Part shown: positions 16,310 through 22,887 of the stretch, piece by piece | Numbering within the stretch: position 1 is the first letter of the stretch | How the letters are laid out: every line of letters begins with the position of its first letter | Source of the DNA: DATFWC01 sp045801465 | GTDB lineage: Bacteria > Pseudomonadota > Alphaproteobacteria > Rhizobiales > Xanthobacteraceae | NCBI GenBank assembly: GCA_045801465.1 | Contig: JBJMSU010000244.1 | Coordinates: 1 to 23,091 of the forward strand | Length of the DNA: 23,091 nt | Reading direction: 5' to 3' | The notes under the pieces: generated by a model | What the model saw: the letters and a program-made list of their open reading frames with translations, nothing else | The model's database searches: none | What the model was told of the DNA's origin: nothing | Translations under genes and position numbers: made by a program

Positions 16310-16385
16310 CTAGTGCCCCGCTTCCGAAGTTCGTGATTCATGCCAGCCCCCTCTGACACGAACTTCGGCAGCAAAGGGGCACTAG
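16310..16385. repeat. Large intergenic palindrome 1 (CTAGTGCCCC ends)
   Basis: Left arm CTAGTGCCCC-gctt-CCGAAGTTCGTG (16310-16335) pairs with right arm CACGAACTTCGG-cagcaaa-GGGGCACTAG (16357-16385). The 10-bp and 12-bp segments match perfectly around an internal bulge, and the loop is 21 nt. It shares its ends and the GAAGTTC core with the next palindrome. Confidence 0.85.
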
Positions 16386-16398
16386 CAAGTCTATGATC

Positions 16399-16476
16399 CT
16401 AGTGTCGCTTTTCAATTTGAAGTTCCCGCACGGGTTTGCGGCAGGCGGTGTAGGAACTTCAAATTGGCGACACTAG
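16399..16476. repeat. Large intergenic palindrome 2 (CTAGTGTCGC ends)
   Basis: Left arm CTAGTGTCGC-tttt-CAATTTGAAGTTCC (16399-16426) pairs with right arm GGAACTTCAAATTG-GCGACACTAG (16453-16476). The pairing is 24 bp and perfect apart from a TTTT bulge, with a 26-nt loop. It lies 13 bp from palindrome 1 and 41 bp before the FPP synthase start. It looks like a non-autonomous palindromic repeat family of Bradyrhizobiaceae-like genomes; that attribution is inference. Confidence 0.85.
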
Positions 16477-16517
16477 GCACCTTGGCCCCGCCGACATCAG
16501 CTTGCTATCGTGGCGGT

Positions 16518-17492
16518 ATGCCGATGGAGCTTCCCAAGGCGTCTGCCTCCGGGGTGGCGGACCCGATTGCGGACCAAGCGTTCCTGCCGCGCCTCAATGC
16601 GGTGGCGGCGGATATCGAAGCTCTGCTCGATCGACTGCTCGCGCCGCAGCCGGACGAAGGAGAGCTCGCCCGCCCGGCGCGGCTCATCGAGGCCATGCGC
16701 TATGCGAGCCTTGGCGGTGGCAAGCGGTTGCGACCGTTCCTGGTGGTCGAGACGGCGGCCCTGTTCAACGTCCGTCGCGAACGCGCGCTGATGGTCGGGG
16801 CGGCCCTCGAATGCGTGCACTGCTATTCGCTCGTGCACGACGATTTACCGGCCATGGACAACGATGCGCTGCGGCGGGGTCAGCCGACCGCGCACAAGGC
16901 GTTCGACGAGGCGACCGCCATTCTCGCCGGCGACGGCCTGCTCACTTATGCATTCGATATCGTGTCGCGGCCCGAAACTCATCCGAGCGCAGCGGTGCGC
17001 ATCGCGCTGGTAGGTCTGCTCGCGCGCGCGGCCGGCCTCGGCGGCATGGTCGGCGGCCAGATGTTGGACCTGGCGGCCGAGGGGAGGTTTGCCGACGGAC
17101 CGTTGGCGCTCAGCGAGAGCGAGGTCGCTACATTGCAGGCGATGAAGACCGGGGCGCTGTTGCGCTTCGCCTGTCTCGCCGGCGCGGTTCTTGGCGAGGC
17201 ACCCGCCGACAAGCGGGAGGCGCTCGATCGCTATGGATCGGTGCTCGGCCGCGCCTTTCAGATCGCCGACGATCTGCTCGACCTCGAGGGAGACGCGGCA
17301 AAAGTCGGCAAATCGACCGGCAAGGACGCGGCCGCCGGGAAAGCCACGCTGGTCGGCGTGCTTGGCCCGGCCAATGCCAAGGCCCGGCTCAAGAGCCTCG
17401 TCGCCCAGGCCGAGGCCGCCCTCGCTTCCTTCGGACCGGCCGCGGTGGTGCTCAAGGCGGCCGCCCATTTCGTGGCCGAGCGGCAGGCGTAG
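16518..17492 (+). CDS. ispA: Farnesyl diphosphate synthase (polyprenyl synthetase)
   Basis: A 324-residue short-chain trans-prenyl diphosphate synthase that makes the farnesyl diphosphate used by HpnD. The first aspartate-rich motif is VHDDLPAMDNDALRRG (near residue 108), the bacterial DDxxxxD form. The second is FQIADDLLDLEGD (near residue 251). GGGKRLRPFLV and the KTGALLRFA segment are also typical. The insertion before the first motif's last Asp and the length fit the bacterial FPP/geranylgeranyl synthase type, so GGPP synthesis is an alternative. ATG 16518 is preferred; ATG 16524 is possible, and no strong ribosome site is seen for either. Its placement beside hpnN suggests a supply role for hopanoid synthesis. 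Confidence 0.88.
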   Translation: MPMELPKASASGVADPIADQAFLPRLNAVAADIEALLDRLLAPQPDEGELARPARLIEAMRYASLGGGKRLRPFLVVETAALFNVRRERALMVGAALECVHCYSLVHDDLPAMDNDALRRGQPTAHKAFDEATAILAGDGLLTYAFDIVSRPETHPSAAVRIALVGLLARAAGLGGMVGGQMLDLAAEGRFADGPLALSESEVATLQAMKTGALLRFACLAGAVLGEAPADKREALDRYGSVLGRAFQIADDLLDLEGDAAKVGKSTGKDAAAGKATLVGVLGPANAKARLKSLVAQAEAALASFGPAAVVLKAAAHFVAERQA

Positions 17493-17530
17493 ATACCATG
17501 GGGCGATGGCGCGCAATCTCGGCGCTGCAT

Positions 17531-17613
17531 GGTGGGCGAGCGATCGTCACAACGATCGCGAGGGAAATTCGCGATCGCGCCGTTCCCTCGCCGCTTATGG
17601 CGGCTCGCCCACC
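17531..17613. repeat. Cloverleaf-like four-way palindromic element (83 nt)
   Basis: Outer arms GGTGGGCGAGC (17531-17541) and GCTCGCCCACC (17603-17613) pair over 11 bp. The interior divides exactly into three hairpins with no spare bases at the junction. They are GATCGT-caca-ACGATC (17542-17557), GCGAGGGAA...TTCCCTCGC with a 16-nt loop (17558-17591), and CGC-ttatg-GCG (17592-17602). The middle loop also contains the self-complementary CGCGATCGCG. It lies between the FPP synthase and DUF1232 genes. It is not a tRNA: the arms and loops do not fit. A mobile palindromic repeat or structured RNA are the main options. Confidence 0.75.
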
Positions 17614-17722
17614 AATCAGCGCTACAACAGGCGAATTTGACCCAGCCTACGGAGTCTGAATTCTTCGCAGCGGGATTTCGCGGTAGCTTGCTGCTGTAGC
17701 ATTATTTTTTGGCCGACGTGCG

Positions 17723-18109
17723 ATGCGCGATCGCCTGAGCCGATGGGCGCGTGATGTCACCCGCGATGTCTACGCGGTCTATCTCGCACGCCTTGACCCA
17801 CGTGTGCCGTGGTACGCGAAGGCGCTGGCCATCTGCGTCGCCGCCTATGCGTTCTCGCCGATCGACCTCATTCCCGACTTCATCCCGATCCTTGGGCTTG
17901 CCGACGAGCTCGTGATCCTGCCGCTTGGCGTCCTCCTCGTCGTCAAGATGATCCCGGGCGACATCATGGCAGAGCACCGCGCCAAAGCGGCCGTCCTGCT
18001 GGAGCGCCCGGCCGGCAGGACGGCGGCGGCGGTAATTGTGGCGCTGTGGATTGCGGTTGCCGGGCTCAGCGGCTGGATCGCGTTGCGCTGGCTGGGATCG
18101 GTGGATTAG
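17723..18109 (+). CDS. DUF1232 (YkvA-like) membrane protein
   Basis: A 128-residue protein with the DUF1232 signature at about residues 29-65: WYAKALAICVAAYAFSPIDL then IPDFIPILGLADEL. Two to three membrane helices are likely, the last at about 101-121 (AAAVIVALWIAVAGLSGWIAL). The family is widespread and of unknown function. ATG 17723 gives the expected N-terminus, but the ribosome site is weak. It is probably transcribed alone or as a distal gene after the FPP synthase, with the cloverleaf element between them. Confidence 0.82.
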   Translation: MRDRLSRWARDVTRDVYAVYLARLDPRVPWYAKALAICVAAYAFSPIDLIPDFIPILGLADELVILPLGVLLVVKMIPGDIMAEHRAKAAVLLERPAGRTAAAVIVALWIAVAGLSGWIALRWLGSVD

Positions 18110-18371
18110 CTTAATTCCGCTTTGGCCGGCCGTGCCCGTACCGGTTGTCAGGCCGCCGCCATGGAATTGCCTCAAATATTTCCGGATGTGGTGAACCGGT
18201 TGCTAACGCCGGACGACGAATAGGGGTCAAGCCGGACTCTGTCTGCCCGAGAGGGTTGCCCGTTTGGGCCGGCCGGGTCGCATTCGGCGCACGCGACCAC
18301 GAGGGGGGTATCTCTTATCTGCGCTTTGTCTTCAGCAACCGGGCTTGCCGGAGCTCATCCGGCGGGACAGC

Positions 18372-18416
18372 GCGTGTCCAGGCGAAGTGGGTACCGGTTC
18401 GCCAAAGGACATGCGC
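18372..18416. repeat. Palindromic hairpin with GTGGGTACCGG loop
   Basis: GCGTGTCC-a-GGCGAA (18372-18386) pairs with TTCGCC-aaa-GGACATGCGC (18398-18416) around the loop GTGGGTACCGG. The motif GAAGTGGGTACCGGTTCGCC resembles a common intergenic palindrome of Rhizobiales genomes containing GTGGGNACCGGTT (family recognition from memory). Confidence 0.7.
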
Positions 18417-18433
18417 GAGTCGAAGGTTGCCCG

Positions 18434-18468
18434 GAGCATGTCCCGCTCGAAAGGAACGGGACATGCTC
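18434..18468. repeat. Perfect 12-bp inverted repeat
   Basis: GAGCATGTCCCG (18434-18445) and CGGGACATGCTC (18457-18468) pair perfectly around an 11-nt loop. The GCATGTCC core repeats that of the neighbouring hairpin (GGACATGC), so the two probably form one composite element. There is no T-run, so a terminator is unlikely. Confidence 0.75.
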
Positions 18469-18520
18469 TGGGCCACTCCTGAAATGCGGCTTTGATTGAA
18501 ATTCAGCGGGGAGAAATTTC

Positions 18521-20716
18521 ATGCGGCGTTCGCTCACAGCCATCGTCTCCATGATTGGCCTGGTCACCGGCGTGGGGCAGGTCTATGCCGCCGATCTGGA
18601 ATGGGAGGTCGAGAGCCCGTTCCGCTTCTATAAAGTCGGCAGCTCGTTCGCCCTGCATGAGAAGGCGTTCTCTGCCGTGCGCGGCGATGCGGAGGGGCCG
18701 GTCCCGGCCGACATCGTGCTGCGCACCGAGCGCCGCCTCAACGACCCCGACTGCAAGGATCGCACGACTCCGGCGAGTTGCGGCAACACGGCGGGCCGCG
18801 GCTACGAGCAGTCGCGCCTGGGCTGGGCCGCCAAGACCCATGCGACGCTCTGTTATGACAGCGAGCGCCGCCCGCGCGGTTATATGCCCCAGTGCGAGCG
18901 CAGATATTCGTGGGGCGCCGCCAAGGAAGACTTCGTCCTGCCGGAAGCCCACACGGTTACCGTCAGGCTCGGCGCCGAGCATGTGCAGGCGGCCGGCAAC
19001 GGCAAATGCGTCTGGGTGTGGCAGGGGCATGGGCCGGGGGCCAAGTCCGAGACGCGCACGTTGCCCTGCAACGAGAAATTGACCATCCCGCGCGTGCCCT
19101 ATTCGCTCGATCGCAGCCGCTCGGGCGTCACCGTGACGATCAAGCTGCCGGACGGCCGCGGCTTCGCCGATCCGAACGTGACGGTCGAGGACCTGCTGAT
19201 CGTCGGCCTGGGCGATTCGTTTGCCTCCGGCGAGAGCAATCCCGACCGCCCGGTGACGTTCAGCGCCAATCGGCGCATGACCTATGATCCGGTGGCCACC
19301 CGCGAAGACTATATCGCGACGCGCTCGCTCAAGCCGAAGGCCGGGGAGGAGCAGCAGGAGCCTGCTTACGGTCTCGCCTCCGGCGATTCGCCGTTCGATC
19401 CGAAGACGCTGCCCCGGCGCCTCCTCGAGGACGAGGAGAAGGGCATCCAGTACCGGCTCGCCTCGCGCGAATTCGCCGAGGCGTTCGAGCGCCGCAACGC
19501 CCACTGGGTGAGCGCCGACTGCCATCGCTCGCAATACGGCTATCCGTTCCGCGTCGCCATGCAGCTCGCGTTGGAAAACCGCCATCGCGCGGTGACCCTG
19601 GTGCACCTCGCCTGCAGCGGCGCCGAGGTGACGGCCGGTCTGTTCCTGGAAAAGGACGCCCGCGAGCAGTTCAGCAAGCCGAATTCGAAGATGTCCCCGG
19701 CCCAGTTCGACCAGCTGAGCGACCTGATCTGCCGCGGCGGCAGCGCTGCACGCAGCAAGACCGTGTCCTACACGCTGCCCATGTATTCGTCGGGGAGCAC
19801 GAACATCACCCCGCGCAGCGTCGCCATGCGCTGGTGCCCGCCGGAGCAGCGCAAGCGGCCGATCGACGTGGTGCTGCTGTCGATCGGCGGCAACGACGTC
19901 GGCTTCAGCGCGCTCGCCTACTACACGATCAGCGAAGCCGCCTCCGACGTCGCGCCGATCGCGGCTCTGATCGGAAGCTCCATCCGCTTCGGCGCCAATG
20001 TCACGCGCGTCTATCTCGGCGTGCTCGACCAGCGCATCAAGGCGGTGAAGGACGCGCTCAATGACGGCTTCGGGGTGGCCCCGTCACAGGTGATCCAGAC
20101 CTCCTACGAGCCGTTGCAATACGACGAGACCGGCGCGCTGTGCGGGATGCGGCCGACGCTCGGCGTCGACGTCCATCCCAAGCTCCGGATCAGCCGCGAG
20201 CGCATCCAGGAGGCCTCGACCTTCCAGGGTGAGCTGTTGGCCAGGCTCGAATGCATGAGCGACAGCTCGCGCCGCCGCGATTGCCCGAGCGGGCTCGCCA
20301 CCGGGCGCGGCACCGGCTTCAAGCTTGTCACCGAGCATCTGGCCAAGTTCGCCAAGCGCGGCGTGTGCGCGCGCGATCCGCAACGGGCGCAGCTCGACGG
20401 CACCATGATGGCAATGCCCCGCCAGGGCCCGGGCGGCGGCGAGTTCGAGCCCTACAATCCGGCCAATGCGCTGCCCTACGGCCACCGCTGGCGCCTGTTC
20501 CACACGCCGAACGACGCATTCCTCACGGCCAATACGCACCGCGAAGGGGTCCAGCTGTTCGACATCATGCAGCCGGCCTATGCGGCGCTCTACAGCGGCG
20601 CGCTGCATCCGACCGCCGAGGGCCACGCGATGGTCGCCGACAGCGTGCTGCCGCACGTGCGTTCGGTCATCAATGCCACGCACACGCCGCCCGCGGTCGC
20701 CTCCGGCCGCAACTGA
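18521..20716 (+). CDS. Large secreted SGNH/GDSL-family hydrolase
   Basis: A 731-residue exported protein. The signal peptide is RRSLTAIVSMIGLVTGVGQV with cleavage near YAA-DLEW. Residues about 25-220 form an unassigned N-terminal region with several cysteines. The SGNH fold then begins with VGLGDSFASGESN (about 228-240, nucleophile Ser in GDS), continues to LSIGGNDVGFS (block III, near 456), and ends with LHPTAEGHAMV (catalytic Asp/His block, here His-Pro-Thr, near 695). The long spacing between blocks is unusual and indicates insertions. Such enzymes are esterases, lipases or carbohydrate deacetylases; the substrate cannot be inferred. GGGGAGA precedes ATG 18521 at good spacing. A strong terminator follows, so it is probably monocistronic. 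Confidence 0.85.
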   Translation: MRRSLTAIVSMIGLVTGVGQVYAADLEWEVESPFRFYKVGSSFALHEKAFSAVRGDAEGPVPADIVLRTERRLNDPDCKDRTTPASCGNTAGRGYEQSRLGWAAKTHATLCYDSERRPRGYMPQCERRYSWGAAKEDFVLPEAHTVTVRLGAEHVQAAGNGKCVWVWQGHGPGAKSETRTLPCNEKLTIPRVPYSLDRSRSGVTVTIKLPDGRGFADPNVTVEDLLIVGLGDSFASGESNPDRPVTFSANRRMTYDPVATREDYIATRSLKPKAGEEQQEPAYGLASGDSPFDPKTLPRRLLEDEEKGIQYRLASREFAEAFERRNAHWVSADCHRSQYGYPFRVAMQLALENRHRAVTLVHLACSGAEVTAGLFLEKDAREQFSKPNSKMSPAQFDQLSDLICRGGSAARSKTVSYTLPMYSSGSTNITPRSVAMRWCPPEQRKRPIDVVLLSIGGNDVGFSALAYYTISEAASDVAPIAALIGSSIRFGANVTRVYLGVLDQRIKAVKDALNDGFGVAPSQVIQTSYEPLQYDETGALCGMRPTLGVDVHPKLRISRERIQEASTFQGELLARLECMSDSSRRRDCPSGLATGRGTGFKLVTEHLAKFAKRGVCARDPQRAQLDGTMMAMPRQGPGGGEFEPYNPANALPYGHRWRLFHTPNDAFLTANTHREGVQLFDIMQPAYAALYSGALHPTAEGHAMVADSVLPHVRSVINATHTPPAVASGRN

Positions 20717-20746
20717 GCCGCAGCCATCACGCCTCGCTCGAATGCC

Positions 20747-20776
20747 ACCGCCCGGGAAACCGGGCGGTTTGTTTTT
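20747..20776 (+). terminator. Rho-independent terminator after the SGNH gene
   Basis: ACCGCCCGG (20747-20755) and CCGGGCGGT (20760-20768) form a perfect 9-bp stem with a GAAA tetraloop, followed by TTGTTTTT. It sits about 30 bp after the stop codon. Confidence 0.92.
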
Positions 20777-20848
20777 GCAGCGCAGAGCGATCCGTATGGT
20801 CCGGTTCCTCCTATTGAACCCGTCAATGAGGGAAGATGCCGGACACCG

Positions 20849-20864
20849 TTAACGATGAATTAAC
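20849..20864. promoter_or_regulatory. CtrA-like binding box
   Basis: TTAA (20849-20852), seven bases, then TTAAC (20860-20864) matches the alphaproteobacterial CtrA consensus TTAA-N7-TTAA(C) exactly. It lies 76-91 bp upstream of the coiled-coil gene start, a reasonable regulatory position. A single chance match is possible. Confidence 0.45.
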
Positions 20865-20892
20865 CAACACAGCGCAGCGTTGCGGCTCGCCC

Positions 20893-20925
20893 TCACCGGC
20901 CGATCACCGGCCGGTCATCGGCGCC
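20893..20925. repeat. Three 11-bp direct repeats upstream of the coiled-coil gene
   Basis: TCACCGGCCGA, TCACCGGCCGG and TCATCGGCGCC follow each other at exact 11-bp period, close to one helical turn. They include a near-perfect 18-bp palindrome (20902-20919) with core ACCGGCCGGT. The array ends 14 bp before the start codon. Confidence 0.65.
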
Positions 20926-20939
20926 GGGGGACCACTCTG

Positions 20940-21605
20940 ATGCCGGTTGAAATGCTGACCTATGCTGATCTGGCCGAACGCCTCAAAATCTCACCGGAGG
21001 CCGCCCGGGCGATTGCCAAGCGGCACCGGTTCCCAAGGTCGCGGGCGAACGACGGCAAAGCCCTGGTAAATGTTGATCTCGCCGAGATCCAGCACAAAGC
21101 CCTGCCCGCCCGGTCACCAGGCGGTCACCAGGCGGTCATCGCCTCCCTCAAGGCAAAGATCGAGACATTGCAGGCGGAGATCGCACGGCTGGAAGCTTTG
21201 GCGGCCGGTCACCGGGCGGACTTCGAACGCGAGCGCGACCGCGCCGATCGCTTGATGACGGAGTTGCTCAAGGCGACGGGTGACACGGTGGCGGCAAAGG
21301 AAGCGACGGCATGGCTCGAAGGCGAGTTGGCGGCGCTGAGGTCGAGACCCGAGACATGGCCGGCGGAGATCGCGCGGGTCGAAGCCATCGCGAGCGGTTG
21401 CCGGGCCGATTACGAGCGCGACCGCGCCGACCGGCTGGCCGCGGAGGTGCAAAGGGCGACCGCCGACACGATGGCGGCCAAAGGAGCGATGGCGCGACTC
21501 GAAGGCGAGTTGCGGGCCATGCGGTCGCGACCCTGGTGGCGCCGGATCGCAGGCAGGAATCCTCTGCGCAAGCGCAAAGCCGCTGACGCTGCGAAAGCCG
21601 CCTGA
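20940..21605 (+). CDS. Helix-turn-helix/coiled-coil protein with internal duplication
   Basis: A 221-residue protein. Residues 5-45 (LTYADLAERLKISPEAARAI...) resemble a MerR/excisionase-type helix-turn-helix. A long charged coiled coil follows, made of two tandem units at 79-137 and 142-198. These match at about 40 of 57 aligned positions (AEIARxEAxAxGxRADxER, LEGELxAxRSRP). The end is WWRRIAGRNPLRKRKA, strongly basic. I recall similar RSRPWWRR-ending proteins as a multi-copy family in Bradyrhizobium-like genomes, with no known function. DNA binding plus oligomerisation is inferred. ATG 20940 is chosen because GGGGGA lies upstream; an in-frame TTG at 20880 is the alternative. A CtrA-like box and an 11-bp repeat array lie upstream. 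Confidence 0.72.
   Translation: MPVEMLTYADLAERLKISPEAARAIAKRHRFPRSRANDGKALVNVDLAEIQHKALPARSPGGHQAVIASLKAKIETLQAEIARLEALAAGHRADFERERDRADRLMTELLKATGDTVAAKEATAWLEGELAALRSRPETWPAEIARVEAIASGCRADYERDRADRLAAEVQRATADTMAAKGAMARLEGELRAMRSRPWWRRIAGRNPLRKRKAADAAKAA
21114..21146. repeat. Three 11-bp direct repeats inside the coiled-coil gene
   Basis: TCACCAGGCGG, TCACCAGGCGG and TCATCGCCTCC occur at exact 11-bp period within codons for about residues 59-69. The layout copies the array at 20893-20925, including a third unit beginning TCATCG. The surrounding translations also match (ALTGRSPAGH upstream, ALPARSPGGH here), suggesting a duplicated segment. Confidence 0.6.
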
Positions 21606-21912
21606 GCGGACGGAACAAAAGGCGGGCGGCGCAGCGATCGATGCGCAGCCGTGCCGCTTGCTCTACCTCTCGCCGCGTGCGGCAGGGCTGTTCGGTGAAA
21701 CGACCCCTCGTCATGGCCGGGCGAGCCGGCGAGGCTTGTCCCGGCCGTCCCGCTTGGTTTTTGCACCGCCTTGCCAATGTAATCGGGATCACCGGGACAA
21801 GCCCGGTGATGATGATATGGGAGTGATCCTGATGCCTAGTGATGCAGATGGGTCAAACTGTAACAGGCCACCAAGCGGCCGACGCGGTTGAGAAACGGCT
21901 CCACGGGGACGG
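21606..21912. other. Intergenic region between coiled-coil and TetR genes (convergent)
   Basis: 307 bp with no supported gene. It contains the palindromic repeat at 21710-21813. No rho-independent terminator was found for either converging gene. Confidence 0.5.
21710..21813. repeat. Dispersed palindromic repeat (CGTCATGGCCGGGC type)
   Basis: GCTTGTCCCGG (21734-21744) pairs perfectly with CCGGGACAAGC (21792-21802). Outside it TCATGGCCGGGC (21711-21722) pairs with GCCCGGTGATGA (21801-21812) at 10 of 12 positions. The left arm carries an extra 11 bases (21723-21733). The GTCATGGCCGGG/CCCGGTGATGA ends match a repeat I recall as very common between genes in Bradyrhizobium and Rhodopseudomonas. 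Confidence 0.75.
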
Positions 21913-22533
21913 CTAGCTTTGCCGCACCAGTCCCCGGCCGATGGCCGAGACCACGAACGTCACCTGCTCGCGCAGGGAGGTCAGCGGCAGGGTGTAGAGC
22001 TTCTCCTCAAGCCCGAGCGTGACCATGCCGTGCACGGCGGAGACGACGGAGCGGGCGGTGAGCGCCACGCGCTCGGGCGTCGCCTGCGGCTGCAGCACCC
22101 GCAGGGGCCCTTCCACATAGGAGAACAGCCGCATCTGCTCCGCGACGTACCAGGTGGGGAGGGCGTAGCCGTCGGGCAACCGGTGCTCGAACAGGGCGCG
22201 CCAGCGCCGCGTGTTGGTGGCGGCAAAGTCGGTGTAGACCATGGCGAGGTGCACGAGCCGCTCGATCGCCTGCTCGGGTCCGGCGAGCGCCTGGTCCTCG
22301 GCCTTGGCGGCTTCGGTCAACGCCCGCTCGAGCGCCGCAATGGTGCGCGAATTCACCAACAGGATCAGCTCGTCGAGGTCGGCAACGACGTTGTAGATCG
22401 CGCCCACCGCACAGCCGACCTTGTGGGCCAGCGCCCGGGCGCGCAGGCCGCTCAAGCCCTGGGTGGCGATCGTGCGCTCGGCGGCGCCGAGGAGCGCCTG
22501 CTTGAGGTTCTCTCTGCGTTGCGCCGGTTTCAT
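21913..22533 (-). CDS. TetR/AcrR-family transcriptional regulator
   Basis: A 206-residue repressor-type protein. The N-terminal helix-turn-helix is clear: LLGAAERTIATQGLSGLRARALAHKVGCAVGAIYNVVADLDEL, with GCAVGAIYN as the recognition helix. The C-terminal ligand/dimer domain includes HLAMVYTDFAATNTRRWRAL and AVHGMVTLGLEEK, like the WHG-type TetR C-terminal domain. ATG 22533 is chosen because GAGGCGGA precedes it and the HTH begins about 10 residues in. It is divergent from the MFS/acyltransferase gene. Two or three TGAAC-N-GTTCA sites lie between them, so autoregulation and control of that gene are likely. The ligand is unknown; an acyl-CoA or fatty acid would fit the neighbour, by inference only. 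Confidence 0.88.
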   Translation of the reverse strand: MKPAQRRENLKQALLGAAERTIATQGLSGLRARALAHKVGCAVGAIYNVVADLDELILLVNSRTIAALERALTEAAKAEDQALAGPEQAIERLVHLAMVYTDFAATNTRRWRALFEHRLPDGYALPTWYVAEQMRLFSYVEGPLRVLQPQATPERVALTARSVVSAVHGMVTLGLEEKLYTLPLTSLREQVTFVVSAIGRGLVRQS

Positions 22534-22646
22534 TCCGCCTCGAGGTCCCTGATCCGACGTCGCAATGACGACGGATGACCAGCTGAAATCTGTGCTAAAT
22601 CGCTGATTGCCAAACGATCGCTCCGAAATTGCCGTCCATCCTTCTC

Positions 22647-22712
22647 TGAACATCGTTAGAAATTTCTTGAACAATGTTCAACAACGCGCTATACGTCATG
22701 AACGATGTTCAT
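22647..22712. promoter_or_regulatory. TetR-type operators in the divergent control region
   Basis: TTGAACAATGTTCAA (22667-22681) is a perfect palindrome around one base. ATGAACGATGTTCAT (22698-22712) is palindromic around three bases. A weaker copy, TGAACATCGTTAG, starts at 22647. Centres are about 21 and 31 bp apart, near two and three helical turns. TTGAAC within the first operator is followed after 17 bases by TATACG (plus) and, on the other strand, after 17 bases by TAACGA. It may therefore serve as the -35 for both directions. Confidence 0.65.
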
Positions 22713-22887
22713 AATTGACGCAGCCATCATGCTCAAGACCCCTTCGATTGCCGTCACCGAAGCGCTGGCCCCGGATGGATGAGGGGCGACCCCACAAACC
22801 TGCTATGTTCCGAATCGAACGCTGTGGCAGGGCCTGAGCGAAGACAAAACACCGCTTTACATCACCTCGAGACCGGAACCCGTAACA

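Larger units (their letters stand above)
16016..16517. other. Divergent intergenic region between hpnN and the FPP synthase gene
   Basis: About 500 bp without a convincing gene. It contains two adjacent large palindromes (16310-16385 and 16399-16476). A TTGACA hexamer at 16264-16269 has no good -10 partner at 17 bases. Promoters for both flanking genes are expected here but not resolved. Confidence 0.5.
18110..18520. other. Intergenic region with hairpin repeats before the SGNH gene
   Basis: About 410 bp with no supported gene. The second half carries two hairpins (18372-18416 and 18434-18468). No confident promoter for the SGNH gene was identified. Confidence 0.5.

Noticed and set aside
17531..17613. 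tRNA or tmRNA-like gene
   Set aside because: Cloverleaf shape only: an 11-bp acceptor-like stem, no TTCRA T-loop, no anticodon arm of proper size, no 3' CCA context.
21826..21912. Possible short coding remnant ending at TAG before the TetR gene
   Set aside because: About 25 residues in one frame look protein-like (GQTVTGHQAADAVEKRL), but there is no start context and no family could be recognised.
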